The notes beneath the pieces were generated by a model that saw only the letters and a program-made list of their open reading frames with translations, was not told where the DNA came from and made no database searches. A program made the position numbers and the translations under genes. Of a DNA stretch of 64,000 bases, positions 1 through 8,596 are shown piece after piece; the first letter of the stretch is position 1, and the number at the start of each line of letters is the position of its first letter. The stretch lies in contig JBCBNX010000002.1 in the NCBI GenBank assembly GCA_039821555.1, positions 95,444-159,443 on the forward strand, in the 5' to 3' direction. This stretch comes from Bacteroidota bacterium (lineage in GTDB: Bacteria; Bacteroidota; Rhodothermia; Rhodothermales; Rubricoccaceae).

Positions 1-397
1 TCTCGTGGTAGTTGATGGTCTGGTCCTGGAAGACCTTCATGCCGCCGATGCCGCTGCCGAAGACGACGCCGAAGCGGTCCTTGTCGGCCTGGTCCATCGT
101 GGCCGGGTCGAGGCCCGCGTCAGCGAGCGCTTCGTCGGCGGCGACGAGGCCGTACTGGCAGAAGGGGTCCATCCGCCGCGCCTCCTTGCGGCCGAGGTAG
201 TCGTTCGGGTCGAAGTCCTTAACCTCGCAGGCGAACTGGGTCGAGAAGCCCTCGGGGTCGAAGTGGGTGATGCGGGCGCCGCCGCTGCGGCTGGCCATCA
301 TGCCGTCCCAGTAGGCTTGGACGGAGTTGCCGATGGGGGTGAGGGCGCCGAGGCCGGTGACCACGACGCGGCGGTCGGAGGTGGGAGACAGAAACAT
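1..397 (-). CDS. fabF: 3-oxoacyl-ACP synthase II, FabF (C-terminus cut by window edge)
   Basis: The first 132 codons are present. FabF condenses malonyl-ACP with acyl-ACP in the elongation step of type II fatty acid synthesis in the cytoplasm. Seen: an N-terminus reading RRVVVTGLGALTPIGNS, the classic ketosynthase opening, then FDPEGFSTQFACEVKDF and DYLGRKEARRMDPF, and FGVVFGSGIGGM near the edge. The catalytic Cys-His-His residues lie outside the window. The ATG at 397 gives the usual start, a few residues before RRVVVTG. It lies downstream of acpP on the same strand, the common acpP-fabF order, but an intrinsic terminator separates the two genes. Assignment is firm despite the truncation. 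Confidence 0.95.
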   Translation of the reverse strand, partial: MFLSPTSDRRVVVTGLGALTPIGNSVQAYWDGMMASRSGGARITHFDPEGFSTQFACEVKDFDPNDYLGRKEARRMDPFCQYGLVAADEALADAGLDPATMDQADKDRFGVVFGSGIGGMKVFQDQTINYHE

Positions 398-484
398 GAG
401 AGCGAAGCGCGGCTCGGTGGGGGTCGGCGGAGCGGTGTCGAGACGGGACGAGGCCGTCCGGACGAGGTCGTCGGGAGGGGACGC

Positions 485-529
485 AAAAAAACGACGGCTC
501 CGGTGCACGTCGGTGCCGCGAAGCCGTCG
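485..529 (-). terminator. Intrinsic terminator between acpP and fabF
   Basis: Read on the minus strand, an 8-bp perfect stem (522-529 paired with 492-499, CGACGGCT/AGCCGTCG) is followed directly by seven Ts (485-491). This is the canonical Rho-independent layout. It lies 28 bp after the acpP stop and about 90 bp before the fabF start, so it should end or attenuate acpP transcripts before fabF. Confidence 0.8.
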
Positions 530-557
530 GGGGTAAAGGCTGTGGGGGGCGCGGCGC

Positions 558-797
558 TTACGACGCCTTGCTCGACACGTAGTCGATGGCGTCGCCGACG
601 GTGGCGATCTGCTCGGCGTCCTCGTCCGGGATCGTGAGGTCGAATTCCTTTTCGAACTCCATGATCAGCTCGACCGTGTCGAGGGAGTCCGCGCCGAGGT
701 CGTTGGTGAAGTTGGCGTCGCGCACGACGTCGGCTTCGTCCACGCCGAGCTTGTCGACGATGATGGCGGTGACTTTCTGGGCTACTTCGGTGGCCAT
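558..797 (-). CDS. acpP: Acyl carrier protein
   Basis: 79 residues, the normal length for ACP. It carries growing acyl chains on a 4'-phosphopantetheine arm for fatty acid and lipid synthesis. Seen: the attachment motif [10 protein letters not shown] with Ser38 as the prosthetic-group site, helix II residues that follow it (IMEFEKEF), and the acidic composition typical of ACP. The ATG at 797 gives the standard N-terminus MATEVAQKV. It is the first gene of a minus-strand pair with fabF; the terminator in between should make it far more abundant than fabF, as is usual for ACP. A candidate Bacteroidota-type promoter lies about 50 bp upstream. Confidence 0.97.
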   Translation of the reverse strand: MATEVAQKVTAIIVDKLGVDEADVVRDANFTNDLGADSLDTVELIMEFEKEFDLTIPDEDAEQIATVGDAIDYVSSKAS

Positions 798-849
798 GAG
801 CGTACGATTGCGGTGAGGAAGGGGGAGTGTCAGGGATAAGAGCGTCCCG

Positions 850-880
850 CAAATTACGGCATCCGGCGGAAGCGTGCAAT
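850..880 (-). promoter_or_regulatory. Candidate promoter of acpP
   Basis: On the minus strand TTG (877-879 complement) is followed after 20 nt by TAATTTG (856-850), close to the Bacteroidota sigma consensus TTG-N19-21-TAnnTTTG. The predicted 5' leader is roughly 45 nt. The -7 element is one base short of consensus, so this is tentative. Confidence 0.3.
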
Positions 881-1081
881 GTGAGCGAGGCGGGGTCGAG
901 CCGGCCTCGGTGGTCCGGCACCCTGCTTGTAAAGCCTGTGAAGCGCTAGATGTGCCCGGAGGGCGCGCTTATTTTCGCCCGCCTCATCATGCCGCCCATC
1001 CTCGGTGGCGGCCCAACGCAGTATCCCTCCTGCGCCCCGGGGCACGCACACCCTTCGCCCTCTCCATTTCGATTCTACTTC

Positions 1082-2284
1082 ATGGCTTACCTATTTACCT
1101 CCGAGTCGGTCTCGGAAGGCCACCCCGACAAGGTCTCCGACCAGATCTCCGACGCGCTCCTCGACGCCTTCCTCGCAGAGGACCCGGGAAGCCGCGTCGC
1201 GGTCGAGACGCTCTGCACGACCGGCCTCGTGGTCGTCGCGGGCGAGGTCACCTGTGACGGCTACGTGGACGTTCAGAAGGTCGTCCGCGAGACCATCGAG
1301 GAGATCGGCTACACGGACCCCGCCCTCCAGTTCGACGCGGCGTCGTGCGGCGTGCTCTCGGCCATCCACGAGCAGAGCCCCGACATCGCGCAGGGCGTGG
1401 ACGAGGGCGCGGGCGTGGACCAGGAGCAGGGCGCGGGCGACCAGGGCCTCATGTTCGGCTATGCCTGCCGCGAGACCTCGAGTCTGATGCCGCTGGCCGT
1501 CGCCGCGTCGCACGAGATCCTGCGCCGCCTCGCCGAGATCCGCAAGGCTGGCGAGATCATGACGTATCTCCGTCCGGACGCGAAGAGTCAGGTCACGCTG
1601 GAGTACGCCGACGACCGCCGCACCATCAACCGCGTGGACGCCATTGTCGTCTCGACGCAGCACGGCGAGGACGTCACCCGCGCGCAGATCGAGGCCGACC
1701 TCCGCACGCACGTCATCCCGCAGGCCTTCGAGGCGCTCGGCGCGGCCGACGTGCTCGACATGGCCCCACCTGAAGATGGGGGTGTCACGCTCTACGTCAA
1801 CCCGACGGGGCGCTTCGTCATCGGCGGGCCGCACGGCGACGCTGGGCTGACCGGCCGCAAGATCATCGTCGACACCTACGGCGGCAAGGGCGGCCACGGC
1901 GGCGGCGCGTTCTCCGGCAAGGACCCCTCGAAGGTCGACCGCTCGGCCGCCTACGCCGCGCGCTACGTCGCCAAGAACATCGTCGCGGCCGAGCTCGCCG
2001 ACGAGGTGCTCGTGCAAGTCGCCTATGCGATCGGTGTGGCCAAGCCCGTCTCGATCACCGTCGACACCTACGGCACCGGCAAGGTGGACGACCGCGCCAT
2101 CGTGGATGCCGTCCAGCAGGTCTTCGACCTTAGCCCGAAGGGCATCATCGAGCGGCTCGGCCTGCTCGACCCGGCCCGCCGCCCGGCCTACCGCTCTACC
2201 GCCGCGTATGGCCACTTCGGCCGCGAGGACTTCCCCTGGGAGGCCCTCGACGCGGTCGACGCGCTCAAGGGGGCCGTTTCGTAG
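1082..2284 (+). CDS. metK: S-adenosylmethionine synthetase
   Basis: 400 residues from the ATG at 1082, the usual length. It makes SAM from methionine and ATP in the cytoplasm. Seen: [20 protein letters not shown] at the N-terminus (GHPDK, ATP-binding), [13 protein letters not shown] (ATP-binding hexapeptide GAGDQG) and the Gly-rich loop [20 protein letters not shown] near residues 263-282. An in-frame open stretch extends upstream to 950, but family alignment places the start at [10 protein letters not shown]. It is followed 107 bp later by ahcY on the same strand, so synthesis of SAM and removal of its by-product S-adenosylhomocysteine are probably co-expressed. No SAM riboswitch is visible upstream. 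Confidence 0.97.
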   Translation: MAYLFTSESVSEGHPDKVSDQISDALLDAFLAEDPGSRVAVETLCTTGLVVVAGEVTCDGYVDVQKVVRETIEEIGYTDPALQFDAASCGVLSAIHEQSPDIAQGVDEGAGVDQEQGAGDQGLMFGYACRETSSLMPLAVAASHEILRRLAEIRKAGEIMTYLRPDAKSQVTLEYADDRRTINRVDAIVVSTQHGEDVTRAQIEADLRTHVIPQAFEALGAADVLDMAPPEDGGVTLYVNPTGRFVIGGPHGDAGLTGRKIIVDTYGGKGGHGGGAFSGKDPSKVDRSAAYAARYVAKNIVAAELADEVLVQVAYAIGVAKPVSITVDTYGTGKVDDRAIVDAVQQVFDLSPKGIIERLGLLDPARRPAYRSTAAYGHFGREDFPWEALDAVDALKGAVS

Positions 2285-2391
2285 GCTGCGTGAATTGTCC
2301 CTAGGTTCTAGGCGGAGTGTTTCCACATCGAAACCTTCGCCCCAGCCCTGCTATTCTGACCTCCCCGAACTAACACACCCCTCTATTTCAG

Positions 2392-3669
2392 ATGGATCAC
2401 AAGGAAGGACACTACAAAGTCGCGGACCTCGGCCTCGCCGACGCCGGACGCAAGCGCATCGAGTGGGCGGAGAGCCGCATGCCGGTGCTCATGAAGCTCC
2501 GCGAGGAGTACGCCGCCACGCAGCCGTTCGCCGGCTACAAAATCACGGGCTGCCTCCACGTCACGAAGGAGACCGCTGTGCTCGTCGAGACGCTGCAGGC
2601 CTGCGGCGCGGAAGTCGCCTGGAGCGGCTGCAACCCGCTCTCGACCAACGACGAGGTCGCTGCGGCCCTCGCCGAAGGCGGCACCGAGATCTACGCCTGG
2701 TACGGCCAGAACACCGAGGACTTCTACTGGTGCATCGACCGCACCATCGACAAGACGCCCTCGACGACGCTCGACGACGGCGCAGACCTCATCTTCCGCG
2801 TCCACAGCGCCTTCCCGGAGAAAGCCCAGGACATCATCGGCGGCTCGGAGGAGACGACCACCGGCGTCCACCGCCTCCGTGCGATGGCCGACGACGGCAA
2901 GCTCCTCTACCCGGTCTACGCCGTCAACGACTCCGCCACCAAGCAGGAGTTTGACAACGTCTACGGCACCGGCCAGTCGACGCTCGACGGCATCCTCCGC
3001 GCCTCCTCGATCCTGATCGCAGGCAAGAACTTCGTCGTGGCGGGCTACGGCCACTGCGGCTCCGGCGTGGCGATCCGCGCCAAGGGCCTCGGCGCCAACA
3101 CCATCGTCTGCGAAGTCGACCCGGTGGCCGCGCTCAAGGCGACCCTCGAAGGCCACCGCGTCATGTCGATGGCCGAGGCCGCCAAAGTCGGCGACGTCTT
3201 CGTGACGGCCACGGGCATGAAGGACATCATCCGCGGCGAGCACTTCGCCCAGATGAAGGACGGCGCGCTCGTCTGTAACACGGGCCACTATGACGTGGAG
3301 CTCAACCTCCAGGAGCTCGCCGAGATGTCGAACGACACCCGCGTGATGCGCCAGGACAACCGCGAGTACACGCTCGAGAACGGCAACCGCATCTACGTGC
3401 TCGGCGACGGCCGCCTCATCAACCTCGCTGCTGCGGAGGGCCACCCCTCGGAGGTGATGGACATGAGCTTCGCCAACCAGTTCCTGGCGCACCTCAACCT
3501 GATCCAGAAGCACGAGGCGGGCGAAGACCTCGCGAACACGGTGTTCACGCTCCCGGCAGAGTTCGACACCGAGATCGCGCGCAAGAAGCTCATCACGATG
3601 GGCATCCACATCGACGGGCTCTCCGACGACCAGGTCGTCTACGCCACCGACTACTCGGCCGGCACCTGA
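2392..3669 (+). CDS. ahcY: Adenosylhomocysteinase
   Basis: 425 residues. It hydrolyses S-adenosylhomocysteine to adenosine and homocysteine with tightly bound NAD, regenerating the methylation cycle fed by the upstream metK. Seen: ITGCLHVTKETAVLVETL (substrate-binding N-terminal region), GAEVAWSGCNPLSTNDEVAA, WYGQNTEDFYWCI, the NAD-binding Rossmann motif VVAGYGHCGSG and CNTGHYDVEL. It is the shorter form of the family: the roughly 40-residue insertion of many proteobacterial enzymes is not apparent, and the C-terminus ends ...TDYSAGT, without the terminal YRY seen in many homologues. Start ATG at 2392 has no competing upstream choice. Confidence 0.96.
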   Translation: MDHKEGHYKVADLGLADAGRKRIEWAESRMPVLMKLREEYAATQPFAGYKITGCLHVTKETAVLVETLQACGAEVAWSGCNPLSTNDEVAAALAEGGTEIYAWYGQNTEDFYWCIDRTIDKTPSTTLDDGADLIFRVHSAFPEKAQDIIGGSEETTTGVHRLRAMADDGKLLYPVYAVNDSATKQEFDNVYGTGQSTLDGILRASSILIAGKNFVVAGYGHCGSGVAIRAKGLGANTIVCEVDPVAALKATLEGHRVMSMAEAAKVGDVFVTATGMKDIIRGEHFAQMKDGALVCNTGHYDVELNLQELAEMSNDTRVMRQDNREYTLENGNRIYVLGDGRLINLAAAEGHPSEVMDMSFANQFLAHLNLIQKHEAGEDLANTVFTLPAEFDTEIARKKLITMGIHIDGLSDDQVVYATDYSAGT

Positions 3670-3713
3670 GTCTCGATGTTCGAACGGTGACGTTCGAGCG
3701 CCGAATGAAAAGC

Positions 3714-3748
3714 CGAGGGCCGTTCCGCATTGCGCGGGGCGGCCCTCG
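3714..3748 (+). terminator. Hairpin after ahcY, probable terminator
   Basis: A 9-bp perfect inverted repeat (3714-3722 CGAGGGCCG with 3740-3748 CGGCCCTCG) starts 44 bp after the ahcY stop. There is no T tract after it, only CTCTGTCTGG, so it may end transcription weakly or protect the 3' end. Confidence 0.45.
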
Positions 3749-3765
3749 CTCTGTCTGGGCCGGAC

Positions 3766-3795
3766 TTATCCACGCGGGCACAACGGTTATCCACG
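3766..3795 (+). promoter_or_regulatory. Two DnaA-box-like nonamers upstream of the helicase gene
   Basis: TTATCCACG occurs twice in the same orientation, at 3766-3774 and 3787-3795, 21 bp apart from start to start, two turns of the helix. Each matches eight of nine bases of the consensus DnaA box TTATCCACA. They lie immediately upstream of a candidate promoter of the UvrD/PcrA gene, in a position suited to a transcription regulator. Confidence 0.5.
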
Positions 3796-3799
3796 ATCG

Positions 3800-3830
3800 T
3801 TGAGGACGGCGTGAGGTCCCGGTACCTTTC
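3800..3830 (+). promoter_or_regulatory. Candidate promoter of the UvrD/PcrA helicase gene
   Basis: TTG at 3800-3802 and TACCTTTC at 3823-3830, spaced by 20 nt, resemble the Bacteroidota TTG-N19-21-TAnnTTTG promoter. The expected transcript start would be about 40 nt before the ATG at 3876. Confidence 0.35.
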
Positions 3831-3875
3831 CGTCCGCCTCCTCCCACCGGTCCCTCGACCAGCGCCCCTGCTCCG

Positions 3876-6260
3876 ATGCGCCAGTTCGCCATCTCCTTCG
3901 ACGACCAGCCCGCCGCGAATCCGTCCGATCCCGACGCCATCCTCGCGGGGCTGAACCCGGCGCAGCAGGAGGCCGCCGCCGCGCTCGACGGCCCCGTCAT
4001 GATCATCGCCGGGCCGGGCTCGGGCAAGACGCGCACGCTCACGCACCGCATCGCCTACCTGCTCGCGACGAAGCGGGCCAAGCCGTGGGAGGTGCTCGCG
4101 CTCACGTTTACCAACAAGGCTGCGCGGGAGATGAAGGCGCGCGCCGTGGCCCTCGTCGGCGAGGGCGCAGGGAAGGGGCTGTGGATGGGGACGTTCCACA
4201 GCACGTTCGCGCGCATCCTGCGCATGGAGGCCGAGCACATCGGCTTCACGAAGGACTTCACGATCTACGACTCCGACGACTCCGAGAAGACGCTCAAGGA
4301 GTTGATGGGGCGCTATGGCGTCGACGCGAAGAAGTTCAAGCCGCGCGCCGTGCGGGGCCGCCTCTCGGGCGCGAAGAACCAGATGGTGAGCCCTGACGAC
4401 TACGCCCGCCTCGCCGCCGACCCGTTCGAGGAGGCCGTCGCTAAGCTCTACCGCCCCTACCAGGAGGCCCTCCGCCGCGCCAACGCGATGGACTTCGACG
4501 ACCTCCTCATCTGGCCCATCCGCCTCTTCGAAAACCACCCCGAGGTCCTCGCGAGGTACCAGGCGAAGTGGCGCTACCTCCACATCGACGAGTACCAGGA
4601 CACCAACCAGGCGCAGTACCAACTCGCGAAGCTGCTCGCGGCGAAGCACAAGAACATCTGCGTCGTGGGCGACGACGCGCAGTCGATCTACGCCTTCCGC
4701 GGGGCCGACATCCAGAACATCCTCTCGTTCCAGAGGGACTACCCCGCCGCGACGGTCGTGCGGCTGGAGCAGAACTACCGCTCCACGCAGCGCATCCTGA
4801 AGCTCGCCGACGCGATCATCAAGCAGAACCGCGACCAGCTCGACAAGACGCTCTGGACGGACAACCGCGAGGGCGACCCGGTCCGCGTCACCGAGGCCCT
4901 GTCGGAGCGCGACGAGGCGCAGCGCATCGAACGGGCGGTCCGCGACCTGAACGCCCGGGCGGGCGTGCTCCCGCGCGACGTGGCCGTGCTCTACCGCACC
5001 AACGCGCAGAGCCGTTCGATCGAGGAGGCGCTCCGGCGCGGCGGCATCCCGTATCGGCTCGTCGGGGGCATCTCGTTCTACCAGCGCGCCGAGATCAAGG
5101 ACGCGCTCGCCTACCTCCGCCTCGCCGTCAACCCCAACGACGTCGCCTCCATCCGGCGCGTCATCAACACGCCCACGCGCGGCATCGGCCAGAAGACGAT
5201 GCAGCGGCTGGAGCAATACGCCGCCACCGAAGGGCTCACGCTCTGGCAAGCCATCGAGCGCGTGCACGAGACGGGCCTCTCGGCGCGGGCCGGAAACGCC
5301 ATCGAGAAGTTCGGCTTCCTCGTCGCGCACCACGCCGCGAAGGCCGAGACAGCGCCCGCGCACGAACTCGCACAGAGTCTTCTCCAGGAGTCGGGGCTGA
5401 TGACCGACCTCCGCAACCAGAACACGCCGGAGAGCCTCGCCCGCCTGGAGAACATTCACGAGTTGCTCAACGCCATCGCCGAGTTCGCGGACACGCCGGC
5501 TGCCAGGCCGGATGGGGCCGAGGACGCCCCGGCGCGCACGCTGTCTGAGTTCCTGCAGGAGGTGTCGCTCGTGACCGACCTCGACAGCGTCTCGGACGAC
5601 GACAACCGCGTCACGCTGATGACGCTCCACGCCTCGAAGGGGCTGGAGTTCAAGGTCGTCTTCCTCGTGGGCCTCGAAGAGGGGCTGTTCCCACTCGCGA
5701 AGGCCGCGCAGGACCCGAAAGAATTGGAAGAGGAGCGGCGGCTGTTCTACGTCGGCGTGACGCGCGCGGAGGAGCTGCTGCAGCTGAGCTATGCGCGCAG
5801 CCGCTACCGCTACGGCGAGTCGCAGGGTGCCGTCCGAAGCCGCTTCCTCGACGAGCTCGACGGCCTCGACGACGTGCTGCGCACCGACACCGGCCGCGCC
5901 TTCCGCCCGAAGAAAGGCCGCTTCGAGTTGGGCAATGGTGGCACCGGCGGCTATGGCGACGTAGACCCGCACTACTACCGCCGCAACCTCCGGGGCGACG
6001 CCGGGCAGAAGAAGCCGCGTCGGACCAAGCGCATGCCTGCTGCCGAACCGGAGCCACAGGGCCGCCGCATTGTCTACGACGAGGGCGAAGGCGGCGAACT
6101 CCGGCCCGGCATGCAGGTCGAGCACCCGAAGTTCGGCGTCGGCAAGGTGATGGGCGTGGAGGGCCGCGGCGACCGCGCCTCAGCGACGGTCTACTTCCAG
6201 CGCGTCGGCCAGAAAAAGCTACGGCTCAAGTTTGCCCGGCTCAAGGTGGTGGGGATGTGA
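3876..6260 (+). CDS. pcrA: UvrD/PcrA-type superfamily 1A DNA helicase
   Basis: 794 residues. It is a 3'-5' ATP-driven DNA helicase used in nucleotide-excision and mismatch repair and in clearing replication obstacles. Seen in order: Q motif region LNPAQQEAAAALDGP, Walker A GPGSGKT at residues 46-52, motif Ia LTFTNKAAREM, motif II DEYQDTN starting at Asp238, motif III VVGDDAQSIYAFRGAD, motif IV LEQNYRS, motif V LMTLHASKGLEFKVVFLVG and motif VI RRLFYVGVTRA. The last 55 residues (LRPGMQVEHPKFGVGKV...) are the PcrA/UvrD C-terminal Tudor-like domain that contacts RNA polymerase. The start ATG lies 206 bp after ahcY, behind its own promoter candidate and two DnaA-box-like sites. UvrD and PcrA cannot be told apart here. 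Confidence 0.94.
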   Translation: MRQFAISFDDQPAANPSDPDAILAGLNPAQQEAAAALDGPVMIIAGPGSGKTRTLTHRIAYLLATKRAKPWEVLALTFTNKAAREMKARAVALVGEGAGKGLWMGTFHSTFARILRMEAEHIGFTKDFTIYDSDDSEKTLKELMGRYGVDAKKFKPRAVRGRLSGAKNQMVSPDDYARLAADPFEEAVAKLYRPYQEALRRANAMDFDDLLIWPIRLFENHPEVLARYQAKWRYLHIDEYQDTNQAQYQLAKLLAAKHKNICVVGDDAQSIYAFRGADIQNILSFQRDYPAATVVRLEQNYRSTQRILKLADAIIKQNRDQLDKTLWTDNREGDPVRVTEALSERDEAQRIERAVRDLNARAGVLPRDVAVLYRTNAQSRSIEEALRRGGIPYRLVGGISFYQRAEIKDALAYLRLAVNPNDVASIRRVINTPTRGIGQKTMQRLEQYAATEGLTLWQAIERVHETGLSARAGNAIEKFGFLVAHHAAKAETAPAHELAQSLLQESGLMTDLRNQNTPESLARLENIHELLNAIAEFADTPAARPDGAEDAPARTLSEFLQEVSLVTDLDSVSDDDNRVTLMTLHASKGLEFKVVFLVGLEEGLFPLAKAAQDPKELEEERRLFYVGVTRAEELLQLSYARSRYRYGESQGAVRSRFLDELDGLDDVLRTDTGRAFRPKKGRFELGNGGTGGYGDVDPHYYRRNLRGDAGQKKPRRTKRMPAAEPEPQGRRIVYDEGEGGELRPGMQVEHPKFGVGKVMGVEGRGDRASATVYFQRVGQKKLRLKFARLKVVGM

Positions 6261-6349
6261 GGCGAGTGCGGCCGTGTTGCGGCGAAGGGAACGCTTCGGG
6301 CGCTCTCGCCTTCACTCTCGAGTCCTTTCCGACAGCAGTACCTACGGTC

Positions 6350-6949
6350 ATGTCGAATCTCGCGCCGCCGCACCCTTACCGATTTACCGTCGAGGAGTAC
6401 CATGCCATTGGAGAAATGGGCGTGCTCGACCGCGAAACCCGTGTCGAACTCATTGACGGTCAGATTCTCACCATGTCACCCGTTGGACGGCCTCATCTTC
6501 TCACAGTAAACCGGCTCACTCGCCTTCTGGTACGTGCCGTCGGCGAGGAAGCCATCGTGAGCGTGCAGAACCCCGTACGTCTAGACGATGGGACTGAGCC
6601 TGAGCCGGACCTTGCGCTCCTGCGCCCCGACTCGGAAGATCACTTCCCGACCGCCGCTGACACGCTTCTGGTCATCGAGGTAGCTGATGCCACCGAAGCG
6701 TTCGACCGCAACGTGAAGCTGCCGCGCTACGCCGCTGTAGGTGTTCCGGAGGTGTGGCTCGTGCTCGTTGGCGATGACCACGGCCCGGGGCGCGCGGAGA
6801 TCCATCGTCTGCCGGGACCGACAGGCTATGGCATCGTCGAGCAGCATGGGCCCGACGGCGCGCTCACCATCGCGGCCTTCCCCGACCTTGCGCCGATCCC
6901 GGTCGCGGATGTGCTACCGCCGCCTGCTGCCGAGAGCCAGAGCGGATGA
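6350..6949 (+). CDS. Uma2 family (DUF820) endonuclease-like protein
   Basis: 199 residues from the ATG at 6350. Uma2/DUF820 proteins have a PD-(D/E)xK nuclease fold; their role is unknown in most bacteria and they are very abundant in cyanobacteria. Seen: RFTVEEYHAIGEMGVL and RVELIDGQILTMSPVG near the N-terminus, EPEPDLALLRP (catalytic Asp), LLVIEVADAT (Glu) and RNVKLPRYAAVGVPEVWLV (Lys), in the order and spacing of the family active site. It overlaps the next gene by 4 bp (ATGA), so the two are translationally coupled. An upstream in-frame extension to 6257 is rejected because the family starts near PYRFTVEEY. Confidence 0.85.
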   Translation: MSNLAPPHPYRFTVEEYHAIGEMGVLDRETRVELIDGQILTMSPVGRPHLLTVNRLTRLLVRAVGEEAIVSVQNPVRLDDGTEPEPDLALLRPDSEDHFPTAADTLLVIEVADATEAFDRNVKLPRYAAVGVPEVWLVLVGDDHGPGRAEIHRLPGPTGYGIVEQHGPDGALTIAAFPDLAPIPVADVLPPPAAESQSG

Positions 6950-7383
6950 CGGAGAGGAACACTGCCGCGATATTCTTCGGTGCCGCAGCGCTGGTGTTCT
7001 GGCTCGCGTTCTCCGTCGTAATTGGTGGACCTGTCTGGTGGCTCATCGTGCCAGGTACGATGGCCGCTTCGTGCGTAGCCTGGCTCGTCGGCCCCACCAT
7101 GGCCCGCGACGCGCTACGTGCCCCAGACGAGTGGCAAGGAATCATGCCGGGGCTAGGCATCACCCTAATGAGCTACGGCATCGGGGCGGTGCTTTTGACT
7201 ATGGGCATGAGTACTATCCAGGCAACTGAGCAGATTCGAGACGGCGAACCTTTCAATCTGTTCGGAAGCCTGGACGTGCTTGCGCTAGCTCTGATGTTCT
7301 CGTTCTACTTCAGTCCTGCCTTACTGTTTGGGGCAGGAGCAGGCTGGCTCTTCTACCGCACCGTCCGCCGCAGGGAAACGTGA
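6946..7383 (+). CDS. Small four-helix membrane protein, unknown function
   Basis: 145 residues, overlapping the Uma2 gene by ATGA. Four hydrophobic segments are evident: residues about 7-28, 30-50, 65-90 and 108-138, with short polar loops and a basic tail (RTVRRRET) that probably sits in the cytoplasm. No known motif was recognised. Codon use looks less GC-biased than in neighbouring genes. The coupling suggests it is made together with the Uma2 protein, but nothing in the sequence ties them to one function. Confidence 0.65.
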   Translation: MTERNTAAIFFGAAALVFWLAFSVVIGGPVWWLIVPGTMAASCVAWLVGPTMARDALRAPDEWQGIMPGLGITLMSYGIGAVLLTMGMSTIQATEQIRDGEPFNLFGSLDVLALALMFSFYFSPALLFGAGAGWLFYRTVRRRET

Positions 7384-7440
7384 GCCAAGCGGCGGCGCTC
7401 TTCCGATCTTTGGGTCCTTCGATCCAACCGTCCCGCCCGG

Positions 7441-8553
7441 ATGCGCCCTGTCCTCTGCAACTACTACGTCACCTACCGCTGCAACGCGAAGTGCGGGTTC
7501 TGTGACATCTGGGAGCAGCCCTCCCCGCTGATCGACCTCGCGGACGCGGCGCGCAACCTCGACGACCTCCGCCGCATCGGCGTGCGCGTGATCGACTTCA
7601 CGGGCGGTGAGCCGCTCTTGCACCCGCAGCTGCCGGACCTGCTGCGCATGGCGAAGGAGCGCGGCTTTCTGACTACGGTCACGTCGAACGGCCTCCTGTA
7701 CCCGAAACGCGCCGAAGCGCTGCGGGGGCTCGTCGACCTCCTGCACTTTTCGATCGACGCGCCGACGGCCGAGGAGCACGATGCCTCGCGCGGGGTGAAG
7801 TGCTTCGGCAGGCTGATGGAGTCCATCGAGGTGGCACTGCAGCTCGGCGAGCGACCCGACCTACTCTTCACCGTCACCAACGAGAGCGTCCGGCACCTCG
7901 ACACGATCTACGAGCAGTTTGCGCTGCCGAACAAGCTGATCCTGATCGTGAACCCGCTCTTCGAGTACCACGGCCTCGGCGCGGAGCTCTCCGACGACGT
8001 GATGGCGCGGATGCGGACCTTTGCCAAGCAGCCGTACACGTATCTCAACCCGGCCTTCCTCACGCTGCGCGCGCGCGGCGGCAACGACCCCGCCGACCCC
8101 GTCTGCAAGGCCGTCAGCACGACCGTCGTGATCTCGCCGTTTGACGAACTCGTGCTGCCGTGCTACCACGCCGGGCTGGAGAAGCTGCCCATCGAGGGGC
8201 GGCTCTACGACCTCTGGCAGGGCGACCGCGTAGCCTACCACCGCGCGCACGAGGGCCGCCTGGAGGTGTGCCGCGGCTGCACCGTCAACTGCTACTTCGA
8301 GCCGAGCTTCGCCACGACACCCACGAGCGGCTACTTCTGGGAGGCGCTCCCCTCGAAGGTGCGCTACAGCTGGACCAAGTTTGTCGTGCAGCGCCTCCGC
8401 GCGAAGCTCCGCGGCCCGCGTACTGCAAGCCTACCCAACTTCGAGGCACTCGAAGCGGCCTCGACAGGCGACGGTGCTGCAACGCCGACTGCCGAAGCTC
8501 CCGCGATCGCGCTGCCGGTCCTGAAGTCGGTGCCTGCGCACGGGCCGAAGTAG
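7441..8553 (+). CDS. Radical SAM protein with C-terminal cysteine cluster
   Basis: 370 residues. Radical SAM enzymes cleave SAM at a [4Fe-4S] cluster to start radical chemistry. Seen: CNAKCGFC (CxxxCxxC cluster motif) at residues 14-21, the GGEPLL motif (FTGGEPLLHP) and a later SPASM-like set of cysteines: CKAVSTTVV, LPCYHAG and VCRGCTVNCYFEP around residues 220-285, which could bind an auxiliary cluster. The C-terminal 60 residues are low-complexity and Ala-rich. Substrate unknown: no precursor peptide or partner gene is adjacent, and the next gene is a TspO-like protein. The start ATG at 7441 lies just before the cluster motif, which is normal for compact members. Confidence 0.85.
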   Translation: MRPVLCNYYVTYRCNAKCGFCDIWEQPSPLIDLADAARNLDDLRRIGVRVIDFTGGEPLLHPQLPDLLRMAKERGFLTTVTSNGLLYPKRAEALRGLVDLLHFSIDAPTAEEHDASRGVKCFGRLMESIEVALQLGERPDLLFTVTNESVRHLDTIYEQFALPNKLILIVNPLFEYHGLGAELSDDVMARMRTFAKQPYTYLNPAFLTLRARGGNDPADPVCKAVSTTVVISPFDELVLPCYHAGLEKLPIEGRLYDLWQGDRVAYHRAHEGRLEVCRGCTVNCYFEPSFATTPTSGYFWEALPSKVRYSWTKFVVQRLRAKLRGPRTASLPNFEALEAASTGDGAATPTAEAPAIALPVLKSVPAHGPK

Positions 8554-8596
8554 ACACGGTGAGGAGAAGTCGGCGCGGTGAGGAATGATGCCAGTG

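Noticed and set aside
920-1081. SAM or SAH riboswitch before metK and ahcY
   Set aside because: No S-box, SAM-II/IV or SAH consensus could be fitted upstream of metK or in 2285-2391; the leaders are short and without the conserved core.
3651-6125. Long open frame on the minus strand opposite the helicase gene
   Set aside because: Arg/Leu/Val-biased, without motifs, and fully contained in a gene whose helicase motifs are intact.
6350-7383. Uma2 gene and membrane gene as a toxin-antitoxin or restriction system
   Set aside because: No methylase, antitoxin or specificity gene is present. Four-base overlap alone only shows coupling.
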